Assembly: GCF_020216025.1 (NCBI RefSeq)
Contig: NZ_JAIWNC010000005.1
Coordinates: forward strand, 124,001 to 188,000
Direction: 5' to 3'
Source: Jidongwangia harbinensis
GTDB lineage: Bacteria; Actinomycetota; Actinomycetes; Mycobacteriales; Micromonosporaceae
DNA length: 64,000 nucleotides
Every line of letters begins with the position of its first letter. Position 1 is the first letter of the stretch. Position numbers and translations under genes: made by a program. The notes under the pieces are model-generated. The model searched no databases, was not told the DNA's origin, and saw only the letters and a program-made list of their open reading frames with translations. Positions 37,723 to 46,073 of the stretch are shown one piece after another.

Positions 37723-37797
37723 GTCGATCTTGGACTTGTGGTGCCTGTCTTGTCGGTGCGACGCGGCTTATGTCACCACCACAAGTCCAAGATCGAC
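37723..37797. repeat. 21-bp perfect inverted repeat (hairpin element)
   Basis: The arm beginning GTCGATCTTGGACTTG (37723-37743) is matched exactly, inverted, at 37777-37797, with a 33-base spacer. It starts 37 bases after the DAHP synthase stop and could act as a terminator-like hairpin. The length, perfect arms and lower GC content make it look like a REP/MITE-type dispersed element instead. Confidence 0.7.
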
Positions 37798-38030
37798 GGA
37801 CTCGGACGCGGTGGCTGTCCCGGGTCGAGGGGTAGGCCATGACCGGCTCACGCGGGGCTTGACCGCCTGACCACAGGCCCTGACCGGCTCGCGCGGAGCG
37901 GCACGAACCAGCGGTGGACCCTGCGGGTTTTTGGTGGTTGAAGCAGACTCGACTTTCGAGCTTTGAGCGCGGGCAGTAGCAGGTCCGCGCCGCTCGCGCA
38001 GTGCCACAGTTCCTTCAGCGCACCAATGGT

Positions 38031-38242
38031 GCGTGTGGAGTTCGGGTGCGGTGGGTGCCGCACATCCGCACAGCCTGCAGCCACCATCAGCACGTGCGGA
38101 CTTCCGGCGCGGTGGCCGCCGCACATCCGCACAGCCTGCAGCCACCATCAGCACGTGCGGACTTCCGGTGCGGTGGCCGCCGCACATCCGCACAGCCTGC
38201 AGCCACCATCGGCACGTGCGGACTTCCGGTGCGGTGGCCGCC
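38031..38242. repeat. 61-bp tandem repeat, about 3.5 copies
   Basis: The unit begins GCACATCCGCACAGCCTGCA and recurs at 38060, 38121 and 38182, nearly identical, with a partial, diverged copy before the first and a truncated copy after the last. It includes the palindromes GCACGTGC and CTGCAG. Because 61 is not divisible by three, the repeat cannot encode a repeated protein. Confidence 0.9.
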
Positions 38243-38551
38243 GGGAGTCCACACGTAGGGCAGGCTGGAGCTGACGCGACTCGGCTTCCCCGCCGCCGAC
38301 CAGTCGTCCGGCCCCCGCCCGGCTCCCCGCCGGCTCGGGCGGAAGAGGCGGTCCGGTCGTGGCGAACGCGCCAGCCACCACCGCGCGGGTTCCCGCAAAC
38401 GGCTCCGCGCCTTTCGCATGTCCTCTCGGGCGTCACGCGATCACCCGGAAGCGACTGTCCACAACGGTCGGTGACGGCTGACTGGACGATAGGTAGTCGG
38501 CACGGAAAAAGGCACATCCGGACGCATCCCTACTGACCAAGGGGGGTAACA

Positions 38552-38590
38552 ATGGAGATCGACCGGGATGATTTCTTGCCCGATCCATGA
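38552..38590 (+). CDS. Possible 12-residue peptide ORF upstream of DUF3040 gene
   Basis: ATG 38552 opens MEIDRDDFLPDP and is preceded by AAGGGGGG about five bases upstream, a far better ribosome-binding site than most genes in this window have. It ends 36 bases before the DUF3040 start. It could be a translated upstream ORF, a remnant of a gene start, or chance. Confidence 0.3.
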   Translation: MEIDRDDFLPDP

Positions 38591-38626
38591 CACTCAACCG
38601 GCTGTGGGACCGGGGAAGGTGGCGAC

Positions 38627-38926
38627 ATGTTGAGCAAGGAACACAGCCGACGGCTGGCGCAGCTCGAGCGTCAGCTCCGGCACGACGACCCGGACTTCTG
38701 TGCCCGCATGGCGGGCGAGCCGGTCCGGGAACGCGTCCCGCTCTCGGTGGCCCTGGCCGCGACCGTGATCTGGGCGACCGCGTTGCTGCTCGCGCTGGCC
38801 GGGTGGTGGATAGCCGCGACGATCGCCGCGCTGTGGGCGACCGTGCTGGTCGGCGCGCTGGCGTACCGCTGCCGGCCGGCGCGCTACCGGCCTGCTGACT
38901 CGGAGCCACTGCCGCCGGCCTGGTGA
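38627..38926 (+). CDS. DUF3040 family membrane protein
   Basis: A 99-residue protein with the DUF3040 N-terminal helix (LSKEHSRRLAQLERQLRHDDPDF) followed by two adjacent transmembrane helices (about 42-80). The family is restricted to actinobacteria and has no known function. GGAAGGTGG lies just before the ATG. It stands alone after the gene-free region and is convergent with the winged-helix protein gene. Confidence 0.85.
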   Translation: MLSKEHSRRLAQLERQLRHDDPDFCARMAGEPVRERVPLSVALAATVIWATALLLALAGWWIAATIAALWATVLVGALAYRCRPARYRPADSEPLPPAW

Positions 38927-38952
38927 GGGCCCCGCCCCGCGGCCCGTCGTAG

Positions 38953-40056
38953 TCAGCTGAAACTCACTCGCGCCTCGGTCACGCCACGCGCCCGCGCCAC
39001 CTCCCCCGCCTCGGCCTCCACCGCCTTCCGCACCTTGGCCGGCATCGACCCGAACGGCGTCACGGTCAGATCGACCCGTTTCCGGCCGGCTGTCTTGGAC
39101 CGCCACACCCCCGCGATCTCCCCGTCCCGCAGCACGACTCCCGGGTTGCCGAGCATCTTCCACACTTCCTTCTGCCGCGCCCGCTCCGGAACCAGCAGGT
39201 CACGGTCCCGCGCCTGCAGCAGTGCATCCATCGCGGGAAGCAACCGCACGCCGGGCACCGGCTTCGCCGACCTGAGGTCGGACAACGCCGGCGACGGCAG
39301 CCAGGACCTGCGCCCGTCGACCTTGACCTCCGTCAGGCCGTCCGGCCAAACCTTCTTGATCTCCGCCGCCGCACTGCCGAAGTACTTCGCGACCTCCACC
39401 GGCGTGGCCGGGCCGAGCATCGTCAGGTACAGCGTGATCAGCCGCTCGATGCCGTCGTTCCGGGTGGGCACGCCGGGCCAGCCCTCGATCGGCCCGAGAC
39501 TCGCATCCTTGCCGCGCGACTCGACCAGGACCCCGCCGGGCAGACCGGAGTGCTGCCAGACGTTGCCGGCGATGTGCCGGGCCTGGCAGGACCGGCAGTC
39601 GTACGTCAGCGAGGCCGGCACCCGCTTGCTCACCTCGGTGCTCACCTCGCCGCGCGGCATCGACCGGGTGACGACCTCACGCATGGCCTTGGCGGTCACG
39701 GTGAAGGCCTCGATGCCCAGCTTCATCCCCTCGGGAATCTGCTGGCTCTGAATCCGCGCCGTGGCATCGGCGTCGCTGAACGGCCACAGGGCCCGCGCCA
39801 ACGCGCGGAGATCCGTGCGCCGATGCAGGTGCGGCGCTCCCCGCGCGGCCCAGACCAGCAGCAGCCGGTCGTCGGACAGGTCGGCGGAGGTGCGGGCGGC
39901 GAGCGCAACCTGCACCGAGCCTGGCATGTATTCCTGCACGCCCAGATCGAGCAGGGGAAGGTCGCCCGGGCGTTCCTTGCCGCGCTCGGCCAGCCCCAGC
40001 GCTCGCACCCGGTAGGCCATTACCTGCGTCCGGTCCACCGTCACCTCGGCAGCCAC
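38953..40056 (-). CDS. Winged-helix DNA-binding protein of the AlkZ/HTH_42 superfamily
   Basis: A 367-residue protein with the tandem winged-helix fold of the AlkZ/YcaQ DNA glycosylase superfamily. Visible landmarks are the N-terminal VMAYRVRALGL, WAARGAPHLHRRTDL (the family's H-containing loop), VAKYFG and LLPAMDALLQARDRDLLVP. YcaQ-type enzymes unhook crosslinks using a QxQ or QxD motif; I cannot place the catalytic residues with certainty here, so a glycosylase role is possible but not shown. Monocistronic. Confidence 0.75.
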   Translation of the reverse strand: MAAEVTVDRTQVMAYRVRALGLAERGKERPGDLPLLDLGVQEYMPGSVQVALAARTSADLSDDRLLLVWAARGAPHLHRRTDLRALARALWPFSDADATARIQSQQIPEGMKLGIEAFTVTAKAMREVVTRSMPRGEVSTEVSKRVPASLTYDCRSCQARHIAGNVWQHSGLPGGVLVESRGKDASLGPIEGWPGVPTRNDGIERLITLYLTMLGPATPVEVAKYFGSAAAEIKKVWPDGLTEVKVDGRRSWLPSPALSDLRSAKPVPGVRLLPAMDALLQARDRDLLVPERARQKEVWKMLGNPGVVLRDGEIAGVWRSKTAGRKRVDLTVTPFGSMPAKVRKAVEAEAGEVARARGVTEARVSFS

Positions 40057-40094
40057 ACCGACCCTCCCGTCAGACCTGGTGCCCAGCGGCGTTC

Positions 40095-40709
40095 TCAGTT
40101 GCGTCGACCGTACCGCCGGGTTGCGACATTTTTGAGCCGCTCGAGCCGGCTGACCACCTGCGATTCGACCAGTTCCCAGGTGTCCAGGCTGCTCGGCCCG
40201 TACGGTCCCTCCTGCAGGATCGGCGGCTCACCGGTCAGCCGGAACCCGCACCGCCGGGCCACCGAGGTGCTGGCCGTGTTGGCCGGGTCGATGCGCAGCA
40301 GCAGTCTCCGCAAACCGAGGGTGTCCTGGGCGTACTCGGCGAGCAGCGACAGGGCACCCGACGCGAGGCCGCGCCGACGATGCGCGGCGCCGACCAGGTA
40401 CCCCAGCTCGGCCTCCTTGAGCCCGGAGTCCACGCCGAAGAGCAGCACCTCGCCGAGCGGCTTGCTCCCGTCCGCGGTGATCGCCAACTGGATCCGCTGA
40501 CCGTTCAGCCGGCCCTGGTGAGCGCGCTTCAGATAGGCGAGGCCCGCTTCGACGTCGAACGGTGACGGCATGGGCGTCCACCGGGCGATGTCCGGCTCGT
40601 CGAGCAGCTCGACGAGGTCTTCCAGGTCGTCCGGCGTCCACTCACGCAACTCGATGCCGTCACCGGTCAGAGAGATCGGAAAGGGCAGTAGATGCCGGGG
40701 GGAGGCCAT
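40095..40709 (-). CDS. GNAT-family N-acetyltransferase
   Basis: A 204-residue acetyltransferase. The acetyl-CoA-binding signature appears as LGYLVGAAHRRRGLASGAL (RRGxA loop), followed by the conserved strand LLLRIDPANTASTSVARRCGF, typical of the RimJ/RimL-like subgroup that modifies ribosomal or other protein N-termini. Substrate unknown. It lies 38 bases from the preceding minus-strand gene's start. Confidence 0.87.
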   Translation of the reverse strand: MASPRHLLPFPISLTGDGIELREWTPDDLEDLVELLDEPDIARWTPMPSPFDVEAGLAYLKRAHQGRLNGQRIQLAITADGSKPLGEVLLFGVDSGLKEAELGYLVGAAHRRRGLASGALSLLAEYAQDTLGLRRLLLRIDPANTASTSVARRCGFRLTGEPPILQEGPYGPSSLDTWELVESQVVSRLERLKNVATRRYGRRN

Positions 40710-40797
40710 GGTGCGATCCTGCCCGTAAGGAACCGGTTCCGGCCAGTAGCGCCACTTATGAAACGCGTGAGTGATTACTCATGTCCTGATTGCGGCA

Positions 40798-41601
40798 TTA
40801 TCCGGCGCCCCGCGCCACCGGCTGGGCGTCGAGTTGGGCCCAGTCGTTGCCGATGGCCGCCGCGGCGTGCAACAGCAGCGGAAGGTACTCCCCGGTCAGC
40901 TTCTCGACCGGCGTCTCGGCGGCGTGGACGGTGACGTTGATGGCGGCCACCACCCGGCCGTCGCCGTCGCGAACGCCCGCGGCGATCGATCGGACCCCGG
41001 GCGCCAGATCCTGGTCGGCCAGCGCCCAGCCCTTGGCGCGCACCTCCCGCAGGGCACGGTGCAGCTCGTTCGGCGTGGGACGCCAGCGAGGCACGATGCC
41101 CGAGCGGCTCGCCTCCTCCAGCACCTCGTCCACCTCGTCGGCGGTGAGGTCGGCGAGAAGCACCTTGCCCATCGAGGTGGCGACCGCCGGGAACCGCGTC
41201 CCGATGGTCACCGACAGCGTGACGATCTTCGGAACCGCCACCCGGGCCACATAGACGATGTCACTGCCGTCGAGCTGCGCCATCGAGGTCGACTCGTTGG
41301 TCTGCGCGACCAGCTTCTCCATGTGGGGCCGGGCGATGTCCCACATGCCCAGCGAGTTGATGTAGGTCATGCCCAGCTCGAGCACCCGGGGCAGCAGCGC
41401 GTACCCACGGTCGGCGGTGCGGACGTAGCCGAGGACCTCGAGGGTCTTCAGGATGCGGTGGACCGTGGGCCGGGCCAGCCCGGTCTCGGCGGCCACCTCG
41501 GCGAGCGTGGCCACCGGCCGGCCGGGCTTGAAGCTGCGGAGCACCTCCAGCCCCCGGGCCAGTGCCTCGATGAAGTCAGGACCGGCGTCATCGCGTGCCA
41601 T
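40798..41601 (-). CDS. IclR-family transcriptional regulator of the aromatic locus
   Basis: A 267-residue regulator with an N-terminal winged helix (LRSFKPGRPVATLAEVAAETGLARPTVHRIL, written here as the HTH region at about 20-55) and a C-terminal GAF-like effector domain (SMAQLDGSDIVYVAR, FPAVATSMGKVLLADL). Close relatives, PcaR, PcaU and PobR, regulate aromatic catabolism. It starts at ATG 41601 after GGAGG. It follows the amidohydrolase gene in the same direction and probably controls the divergent promoter region with its two 15-bp palindromes. Confidence 0.9.
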   Translation of the reverse strand: MARDDAGPDFIEALARGLEVLRSFKPGRPVATLAEVAAETGLARPTVHRILKTLEVLGYVRTADRGYALLPRVLELGMTYINSLGMWDIARPHMEKLVAQTNESTSMAQLDGSDIVYVARVAVPKIVTLSVTIGTRFPAVATSMGKVLLADLTADEVDEVLEEASRSGIVPRWRPTPNELHRALREVRAKGWALADQDLAPGVRSIAAGVRDGDGRVVAAINVTVHAAETPVEKLTGEYLPLLLHAAAAIGNDWAQLDAQPVARGAG

Positions 41602-41627
41602 CCTGCCTCCTTCGAGCGCCATGAGAC

Positions 41628-43073
41628 TCAATGCTTCCACTGGGCCGATCCGGCATTCCACTCGGTGTACGTGTAGGGGTTGTCCATCACCTTGGTCTCC
41701 GGGACGTCGGGGTTCATACCCTTCTCCCAGGCTTCCTCCCCCATGGCGCCGATCAGGTGCTCGATCGTGGCACCGACCTTCCGCCTCGCCGCGGCCAGAT
41801 CGATGTCGACCAGCCTGTGGGCCCGCTTGACCAGCTTTCCGTTGATCATGACGGTGTCGACGTCCCCGCGCTGCGCCTGGAACGCCACGTGGCCGTACGG
41901 GTTGAGGATCGGGAACATGACCGGCGAGTCGTCGTTCTTGAGCAGGACGATGTCCGCCTTCTTGCCGGCCTCGATGCTGCCGACCAGGGAATCCATGCCG
42001 AGCGCCCGGCTGCCGCCCCGGGTGGCCCAGTCGACCACCTGCTCGGCACGCAGGTGCAGGTGGGTGACCGTGTCGGCGCGGCTGTGCGCCTCCATGTGCT
42101 CCCGCGAACGGTCCGCGCCCAGCGTGGTCCGCATCGCCGAGAAGAGGTCCCCGCTCCACCACACGCTGGTGTCCATGGACAGCGAGACGCCGATGCCGTG
42201 GTCGCGGAGCGTCCAGGTGGGCGGGTAACCCTGGCCGGCGCTCTGCTCGCTCTCGGTGGAGACGGAGACCGACCCGCCGGTCGCGGCGATGCGGTGGTAC
42301 GAGTCGTGGGTCAGCGTCGCGGCGTGGACGTAGACGGTCTGCGGGGTCATGAAGCCGTTCTCGTGCATGAGCCGGATGCCGTCGTCGTTGGTGGCGCCCC
42401 AGACGCCGGCGTGGGTGGTGACCGGCACACCCAGCTCGCGGGCGACCTCGAAGGCGGCCCGCTCGGGAAACGTCGGGTCGCCGGTGACGTCGAACGCCAT
42501 CTGGAAGCCGAGCATGTCGTTGCCGGTGGAGATCCGGCGGCGGACGAAGTCACGGAAGCCGTCGCTCGTGGCCCACTCCCACGGGCCCTGCTGGATGTTG
42601 CCGTACGCCAGCACGAACCGCCCGGGCACGGACTGCAGCGCATCGACCGCGGCGTCCGCGTGCTGCGGCGTCTGCAGCCCGTGCGACCAGTCGACCGTGG
42701 TGGTCACGCCGGCGTCGACCGCCTCGATCGCGGCGAGCAGGTTGCCGGCATGGATGTCCTCGGGGCGGAACAGCTTGCCGGACTCGAGGTAATACCAGAC
42801 GAAGTACTGGGTGAGGGTCCAGTCGGCGCCGTATCCGCGCATCGCGGTCTGCCACATGTGCCGGTGGGTGTCGATCATCCCGGGCATCACGATGCCGCCG
42901 TCCGCGTCGATCTCCACCGCGCCGTCCGGCGCGGCCAGGCCGACGCCCACCTCGGCGATGCGGTCTCCGAGCACCAGCACGTCGGCCCGGGGCAGCACGC
43001 TGTACGCGTCGTCCATCGTGAGAACCAGCCCGTTGCGGAACAGCACGGGCCGGCCGTCGGTCATGTCAGTCAT
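41628..43073 (-). CDS. Amidohydrolase-superfamily enzyme (deaminase/chlorohydrolase type)
   Basis: A 481-residue metal-dependent hydrolase of the TrzN/AtzA/guanine-deaminase branch: a beta-sandwich N-terminus, PGMIDTHRHMWQ (metal-binding HxH), a central His (THAGVWG), and SMDTSVWWSG near the usual catalytic Asp, then GSIEAGKKADIVLL. It would hydrolyse a C-N (or similar) bond on an aromatic or heteroaromatic ring or an enamine. It is divergent from the CaiB-ligAB operon, which suggests that it prepares the substrate for ring cleavage. ATG 43073 follows GGGGAG. Confidence 0.8.
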   Translation of the reverse strand: MTDMTDGRPVLFRNGLVLTMDDAYSVLPRADVLVLGDRIAEVGVGLAAPDGAVEIDADGGIVMPGMIDTHRHMWQTAMRGYGADWTLTQYFVWYYLESGKLFRPEDIHAGNLLAAIEAVDAGVTTTVDWSHGLQTPQHADAAVDALQSVPGRFVLAYGNIQQGPWEWATSDGFRDFVRRRISTGNDMLGFQMAFDVTGDPTFPERAAFEVARELGVPVTTHAGVWGATNDDGIRLMHENGFMTPQTVYVHAATLTHDSYHRIAATGGSVSVSTESEQSAGQGYPPTWTLRDHGIGVSLSMDTSVWWSGDLFSAMRTTLGADRSREHMEAHSRADTVTHLHLRAEQVVDWATRGGSRALGMDSLVGSIEAGKKADIVLLKNDDSPVMFPILNPYGHVAFQAQRGDVDTVMINGKLVKRAHRLVDIDLAAARRKVGATIEHLIGAMGEEAWEKGMNPDVPETKVMDNPYTYTEWNAGSAQWKH

Positions 43074-43123
43074 CGCCGTCAACTCCCCAGAACTCAGCCA
43101 CATCGCGAGCCGGGCGGACAACC

Positions 43124-43138
43124 GTCCGTCAGGCGGTC
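43124..43138. promoter_or_regulatory. Candidate IclR operator 1 (amidohydrolase side)
   Basis: GTCCGTCAGGCGGTC is a near-palindrome (GTCCG-N5-CGGtC) 51-65 bases upstream of the amidohydrolase start. It shares the half-sites and spacing of a second copy at 43262-43276 in the same divergent intergenic region. Assignment to the local IclR protein is inference. Confidence 0.55.
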
Positions 43139-43261
43139 AAGTCGTGGCCGCCAGTTTCTGCCCGGTTACGAATCCCTGTCAAGGGTGTGGGTCAGGCTGT
43201 GGATAACTCCGGCATTGACATCCCCGCGCCACCCGGAGAACACTTGCCTCATCGGACACCC

Positions 43262-43276
43262 GTCCGTACAGCGGAC
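43262..43276. promoter_or_regulatory. Candidate IclR operator 2 (CoA-transferase side)
   Basis: GTCCGTACAGCGGAC is a perfect 5+5 palindrome with a 5-base centre, 19-33 bases upstream of the CoA-transferase ATG. One copy of this motif near each of two divergent starts suggests joint control of both transcripts by one regulator. Confidence 0.6.
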
Positions 43277-43294
43277 GTTTCTGAGAGGCGGCAC

Positions 43295-44419
43295 ATGGGA
43301 CCACTGAGCGGACTGCTGGTCGCGGACTTCTCGCGGATCCTCGCGGGACCGTATGCGACGATGCTGCTCGCTGACCTCGGTGCGCAGGTCGTCAAGGTCG
43401 AAAGCCCGGCCGGCGACGACACCCGCACCTGGATGCCCCCGGTCCGCGACAGCGTCTCCACCTATTACCTGGGCATCAACCGCAACAAGCGGTCGATCGC
43501 GCTCGACCTGAAGAACCCGGACGACGTGACCGTGGCGCAGAATCTCGCCGCCCGCGCGGACGTGATGATCGAGAATTTCCGGCCCGGCGGGCTCCGGCGT
43601 TTCGGGCTCGACTACGACACCGTCTCGACCGGCAACAACAAGATCGTGTATGCGTCGATCAGCGGATTCGGCACCGGCGCGGGCGCCGACTATCCCGGCT
43701 ACGACCTGATGGTGCAGGCCATCTCCGGCCTGATGAGCCTCACCGGCGACCCGGACGGTCCGCCCTACCGGGCCGGCATCTCGGTGTTCGACGTGATGGC
43801 CGGGCTGCACGCGAGCATCGGCATCCTGGCCGCCCTCCGCCATCGCGAGATCTCCGGCGCCGGGCAGCACGTCGAGGTGAACCTGCTGTCCTCGGCCCTG
43901 TCCGGGCTGGTCAACCACAGCAGCGGTTACGTCGCCGGAGGCACCGTCCCGTTCCGGATGGGCAACGCCCATCCCAGCCTCTTCCCGTACGAGCCATTGC
44001 CGACCGCCGACGGTGACCTGATCGTCATCACCGGCAACGACGGGCAGTTCCGCAAGCTGTGCCAGGTGCTCGACCTGCCCGACCTGCCCGACGATCCACG
44101 TTTCGGCCGCAACCAGGACCGCACCGCCAACCGTGCCGAGCTGCGGCCCCTCCTGGTGGAACGGCTGAGCAAGCGGACCAAGGACGAGTGGTTCCGTGAC
44201 CTGCTCGCGGCCGGCGTCCCGTGCGCGCCGATCAACACGATCGACGGCGGGGTGGCGCTGGCCGAGGAACTCGGCCTGGATCCGGTGGTGACGGTCGGGG
44301 ATGTGCCGGGAGTCCGCAACCCGATCACGTTCTCCGCGACGCCGGCCGGCTACGAGTTGCCCCCACCGGCCCTGAACGAACACGGCGAGGAGATCCGCGC
44401 GTGGCTGAACGAGAACTGA
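43295..44419 (+). CDS. CaiB/BaiF family CoA-transferase
   Basis: A 374-residue type III CoA-transferase. The N-terminus has GLLVADFSRILAGPYATMLLADLGAQVVKVE, here cited as the CoA-binding start (residues 4-34). A catalytic Asp is expected in YDLMVQA/DLM, and NRNKRSIALDLK and IENFRPGG are family words. It moves CoA between carboxylic acids. It starts at ATG 43295, six bases after GAGAGG, and is the first gene of a five-gene operon with a lyase and ring-cleavage enzymes. It probably activates a ring-cleavage product for C-C bond cleavage. Confidence 0.88.
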   Translation: MGPLSGLLVADFSRILAGPYATMLLADLGAQVVKVESPAGDDTRTWMPPVRDSVSTYYLGINRNKRSIALDLKNPDDVTVAQNLAARADVMIENFRPGGLRRFGLDYDTVSTGNNKIVYASISGFGTGAGADYPGYDLMVQAISGLMSLTGDPDGPPYRAGISVFDVMAGLHASIGILAALRHREISGAGQHVEVNLLSSALSGLVNHSSGYVAGGTVPFRMGNAHPSLFPYEPLPTADGDLIVITGNDGQFRKLCQVLDLPDLPDDPRFGRNQDRTANRAELRPLLVERLSKRTKDEWFRDLLAAGVPCAPINTIDGGVALAEELGLDPVVTVGDVPGVRNPITFSATPAGYELPPPALNEHGEEIRAWLNEN

Positions 44420-45198
44420 ACTTCCCCACCTCGCTCGGTACGTCCGACGAGAAGCAGATCCGTCTGCTCGGACAGGACCTCGCCGCCGATCTGATGGGCA
44501 AGGTCGGCTTCGGCGAGCTGGCGTACTGGCTGGTGGCCGGGCGCCGGCCCAGCCCCGGGGAGACCCGGGTGTTCGAGGCCGTCCTCGTCGCGCTGGCCGA
44601 CCACGGGTTCACGCCCACCGCGATCGCTGCCCGGCTGACCTACCTGAGCGCACCGGAGTCGCTGCAGGGTGCACTGGCGGCCGGCCTCCTCGGCGGCGGG
44701 TCACGTTTCCTCGGCGTCACCGAGGACTGTGGACGGTTCCTCGCCGAGACGCTCCGCGACGTGCCGGAGCTGCCGACGGACGACGACGGCTGGGACGCCG
44801 TCGCGCGGGAGGCGGTGACCACGGCGCGGGCGGCGAAGCGGTTCGTTCCCGGGCTCGGGCACCCGGTGCACAAGGTGCAGGATCCGCGGACACCGGTCCT
44901 GATCGGCATCGCCGAGGAAGAGGGGCTGCGCGGCCCGCACCTGCGGCTGTTCGAGGCCATCGGACGGGTACACCCGGAGATCCTCCGGCGGACCCTGCCG
45001 CTCAACGGCGCCGGCGTCTGTGGTGCCGCGCTCGCCGATCTGGGCCTGCCGATCGCTCTGCTGCGCGGTTTCGCCCTGCTGGCCCGTGCGGCGGGTCTGC
45101 TTGGGCACCTCGCCGAGGAACGCCGGAATCCGGTCGGCATGGACGTCTACCTCGCCGTGGACCGTAACGCGGTCTACCAATCCCCCACCGACCAGTAG
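44401..45198 (+). CDS. Citrate-synthase-fold lyase (citryl-CoA lyase-like)
   Basis: A 265-residue member of the citrate synthase superfamily, much shorter than citrate synthase (about 430), which matches single-domain citryl-CoA lyases. Superfamily landmarks include the catalytic-His region RFVPGLGHPVHK and a late Asp/Arg-containing segment GHLAEERRNPVG. Predicted reaction: retro-Claisen cleavage of a CoA thioester. It starts at GTG 44401, 19 bases inside the CoA-transferase gene, so the two are coupled and probably act in sequence. Confidence 0.82.
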   Translation: MAERELNFPTSLGTSDEKQIRLLGQDLAADLMGKVGFGELAYWLVAGRRPSPGETRVFEAVLVALADHGFTPTAIAARLTYLSAPESLQGALAAGLLGGGSRFLGVTEDCGRFLAETLRDVPELPTDDDGWDAVAREAVTTARAAKRFVPGLGHPVHKVQDPRTPVLIGIAEEEGLRGPHLRLFEAIGRVHPEILRRTLPLNGAGVCGAALADLGLPIALLRGFALLARAAGLLGHLAEERRNPVGMDVYLAVDRNAVYQSPTDQ

Positions 45199-45209
45199 AA
45201 GGAGCCGCC

Positions 45210-46073
45210 ATGGCCACCGTCGTAGCGGTGATCGCCTCCACCCACCATCCGTTCTTCTACAAGGCCAGCACCGCCACCGGCGAGAACCGACCACCCTTCG
45301 CCGACGAGTGGGTCCGCAAGATCACCGCCTTCCGGGAGACGCTGACCCGGGCCAATCCGGACGTTCTGGTGATGGTCGGCTCCGACCACTTCCACCAGCT
45401 CTGGCTCGACAACATGCCGCAGTTCCTGGTCGGCAAGGCGCCGTTCTACGACGCGAACTGGTACAACGAGGAACGCGAGTTCGGCATGCCGCGCATGCTG
45501 CTCAAGGGCGACGAGGATCTGTCCGCGCACCTGCTGCGGCAGGGCATCGACCGCGGCTTCGACCTGGCGTTCAGCAACGAGCTGCGGATCGATCACAGCA
45601 TCACCTGCCCGATCATCACGCTGCGGCCCGAGGCCGACCTGCCGATCGTGCCGATCTACACCAACATCTTCGCGCCGCCGCTGCCGCAGCCGAAGCGGTT
45701 CGTCCAGCTCGGCGAGGCGGTCCGGGAGATCGTCGAGTCGTGGCCGTCGGACCTGCGGGTGGCGATCATCGGCACCGGGCATCTCTCGCTGGAGCTGGGC
45801 GGACCCCGGCAGTTCGGACCGCACGGACCGGATCCGGAGTTCGACCGCAGGGCGGTCGAGTGGATCGCCTCCGGAGACCTCGAGGGCTGCCTGTCCGAGG
45901 TGACGCTCGACAGCCTGCACGCGCCGGGCAACGCCACCCACGGTTTCATGGACTTCATGCTGATGATGGGCGTGGCGGGCGCCGGAGCGAAGGCCGACTA
46001 CGTCGACAGCTTCGATCTCTTCCACACTATGGAGGCGTACTTCACCTGGTACCCGAACGGAGCTCCGCGATGA
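45210..46073 (+). CDS. Class III extradiol ring-cleavage dioxygenase, catalytic (LigB-like) subunit
   Basis: A 287-residue LigB-fold enzyme that opens a catecholic ring with O2 at a non-heme Fe(II). Candidate iron ligands are His in STHHPFF and SDHFHQLW, with a later conserved His in IGTGHLSLEL and Glu in NELRIDHS. Relatives act on protocatechuate (4,5-cleavage), gallate and similar acids. It lies 11 bases after the lyase gene; its stop overlaps the start of the small LigA-like subunit gene (ATGA). Confidence 0.88.
   Translation: MATVVAVIASTHHPFFYKASTATGENRPPFADEWVRKITAFRETLTRANPDVLVMVGSDHFHQLWLDNMPQFLVGKAPFYDANWYNEEREFGMPRMLLKGDEDLSAHLLRQGIDRGFDLAFSNELRIDHSITCPIITLRPEADLPIVPIYTNIFAPPLPQPKRFVQLGEAVREIVESWPSDLRVAIIGTGHLSLELGGPRQFGPHGPDPEFDRRAVEWIASGDLEGCLSEVTLDSLHAPGNATHGFMDFMLMMGVAGAGAKADYVDSFDLFHTMEAYFTWYPNGAPR

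Larger units (their letters stand above)
37686..38626. other. Long gene-free stretch with repeats
   Basis: Over 900 bases between the DAHP synthase and DUF3040 genes hold no convincing protein gene except a possible 12-codon ORF near the end. ORFs across it are translations of the 61-bp tandem repeat, and that unit is not a multiple of three. It contains a 21-bp inverted repeat (37723-37797), the tandem repeat (38031-38242) and otherwise unremarkable, slightly less GC-rich sequence. Confidence 0.7.

Noticed and set aside
38031-38242. CRISPR array
   Set aside because: Units are contiguous tandem copies without unique spacers, and there are no cas genes. The same applies to 50106-50318.
38001-38517. 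Repeat proteins translated from the 61-bp array on either strand
   Set aside because: 61 is not divisible by three, so each copy shifts frame; no ribosome-binding sites or family likeness.
43198-43206. Perfect DnaA box (TGTGGATAA) in the aromatic-locus promoter region
   Set aside because: A single box without a partner; expected by chance at this length scale.
41631-43307. 558-codon plus-strand ORF
   Set aside because: Antisense to the amidohydrolase gene; composition typical of a shadow frame, no motifs.
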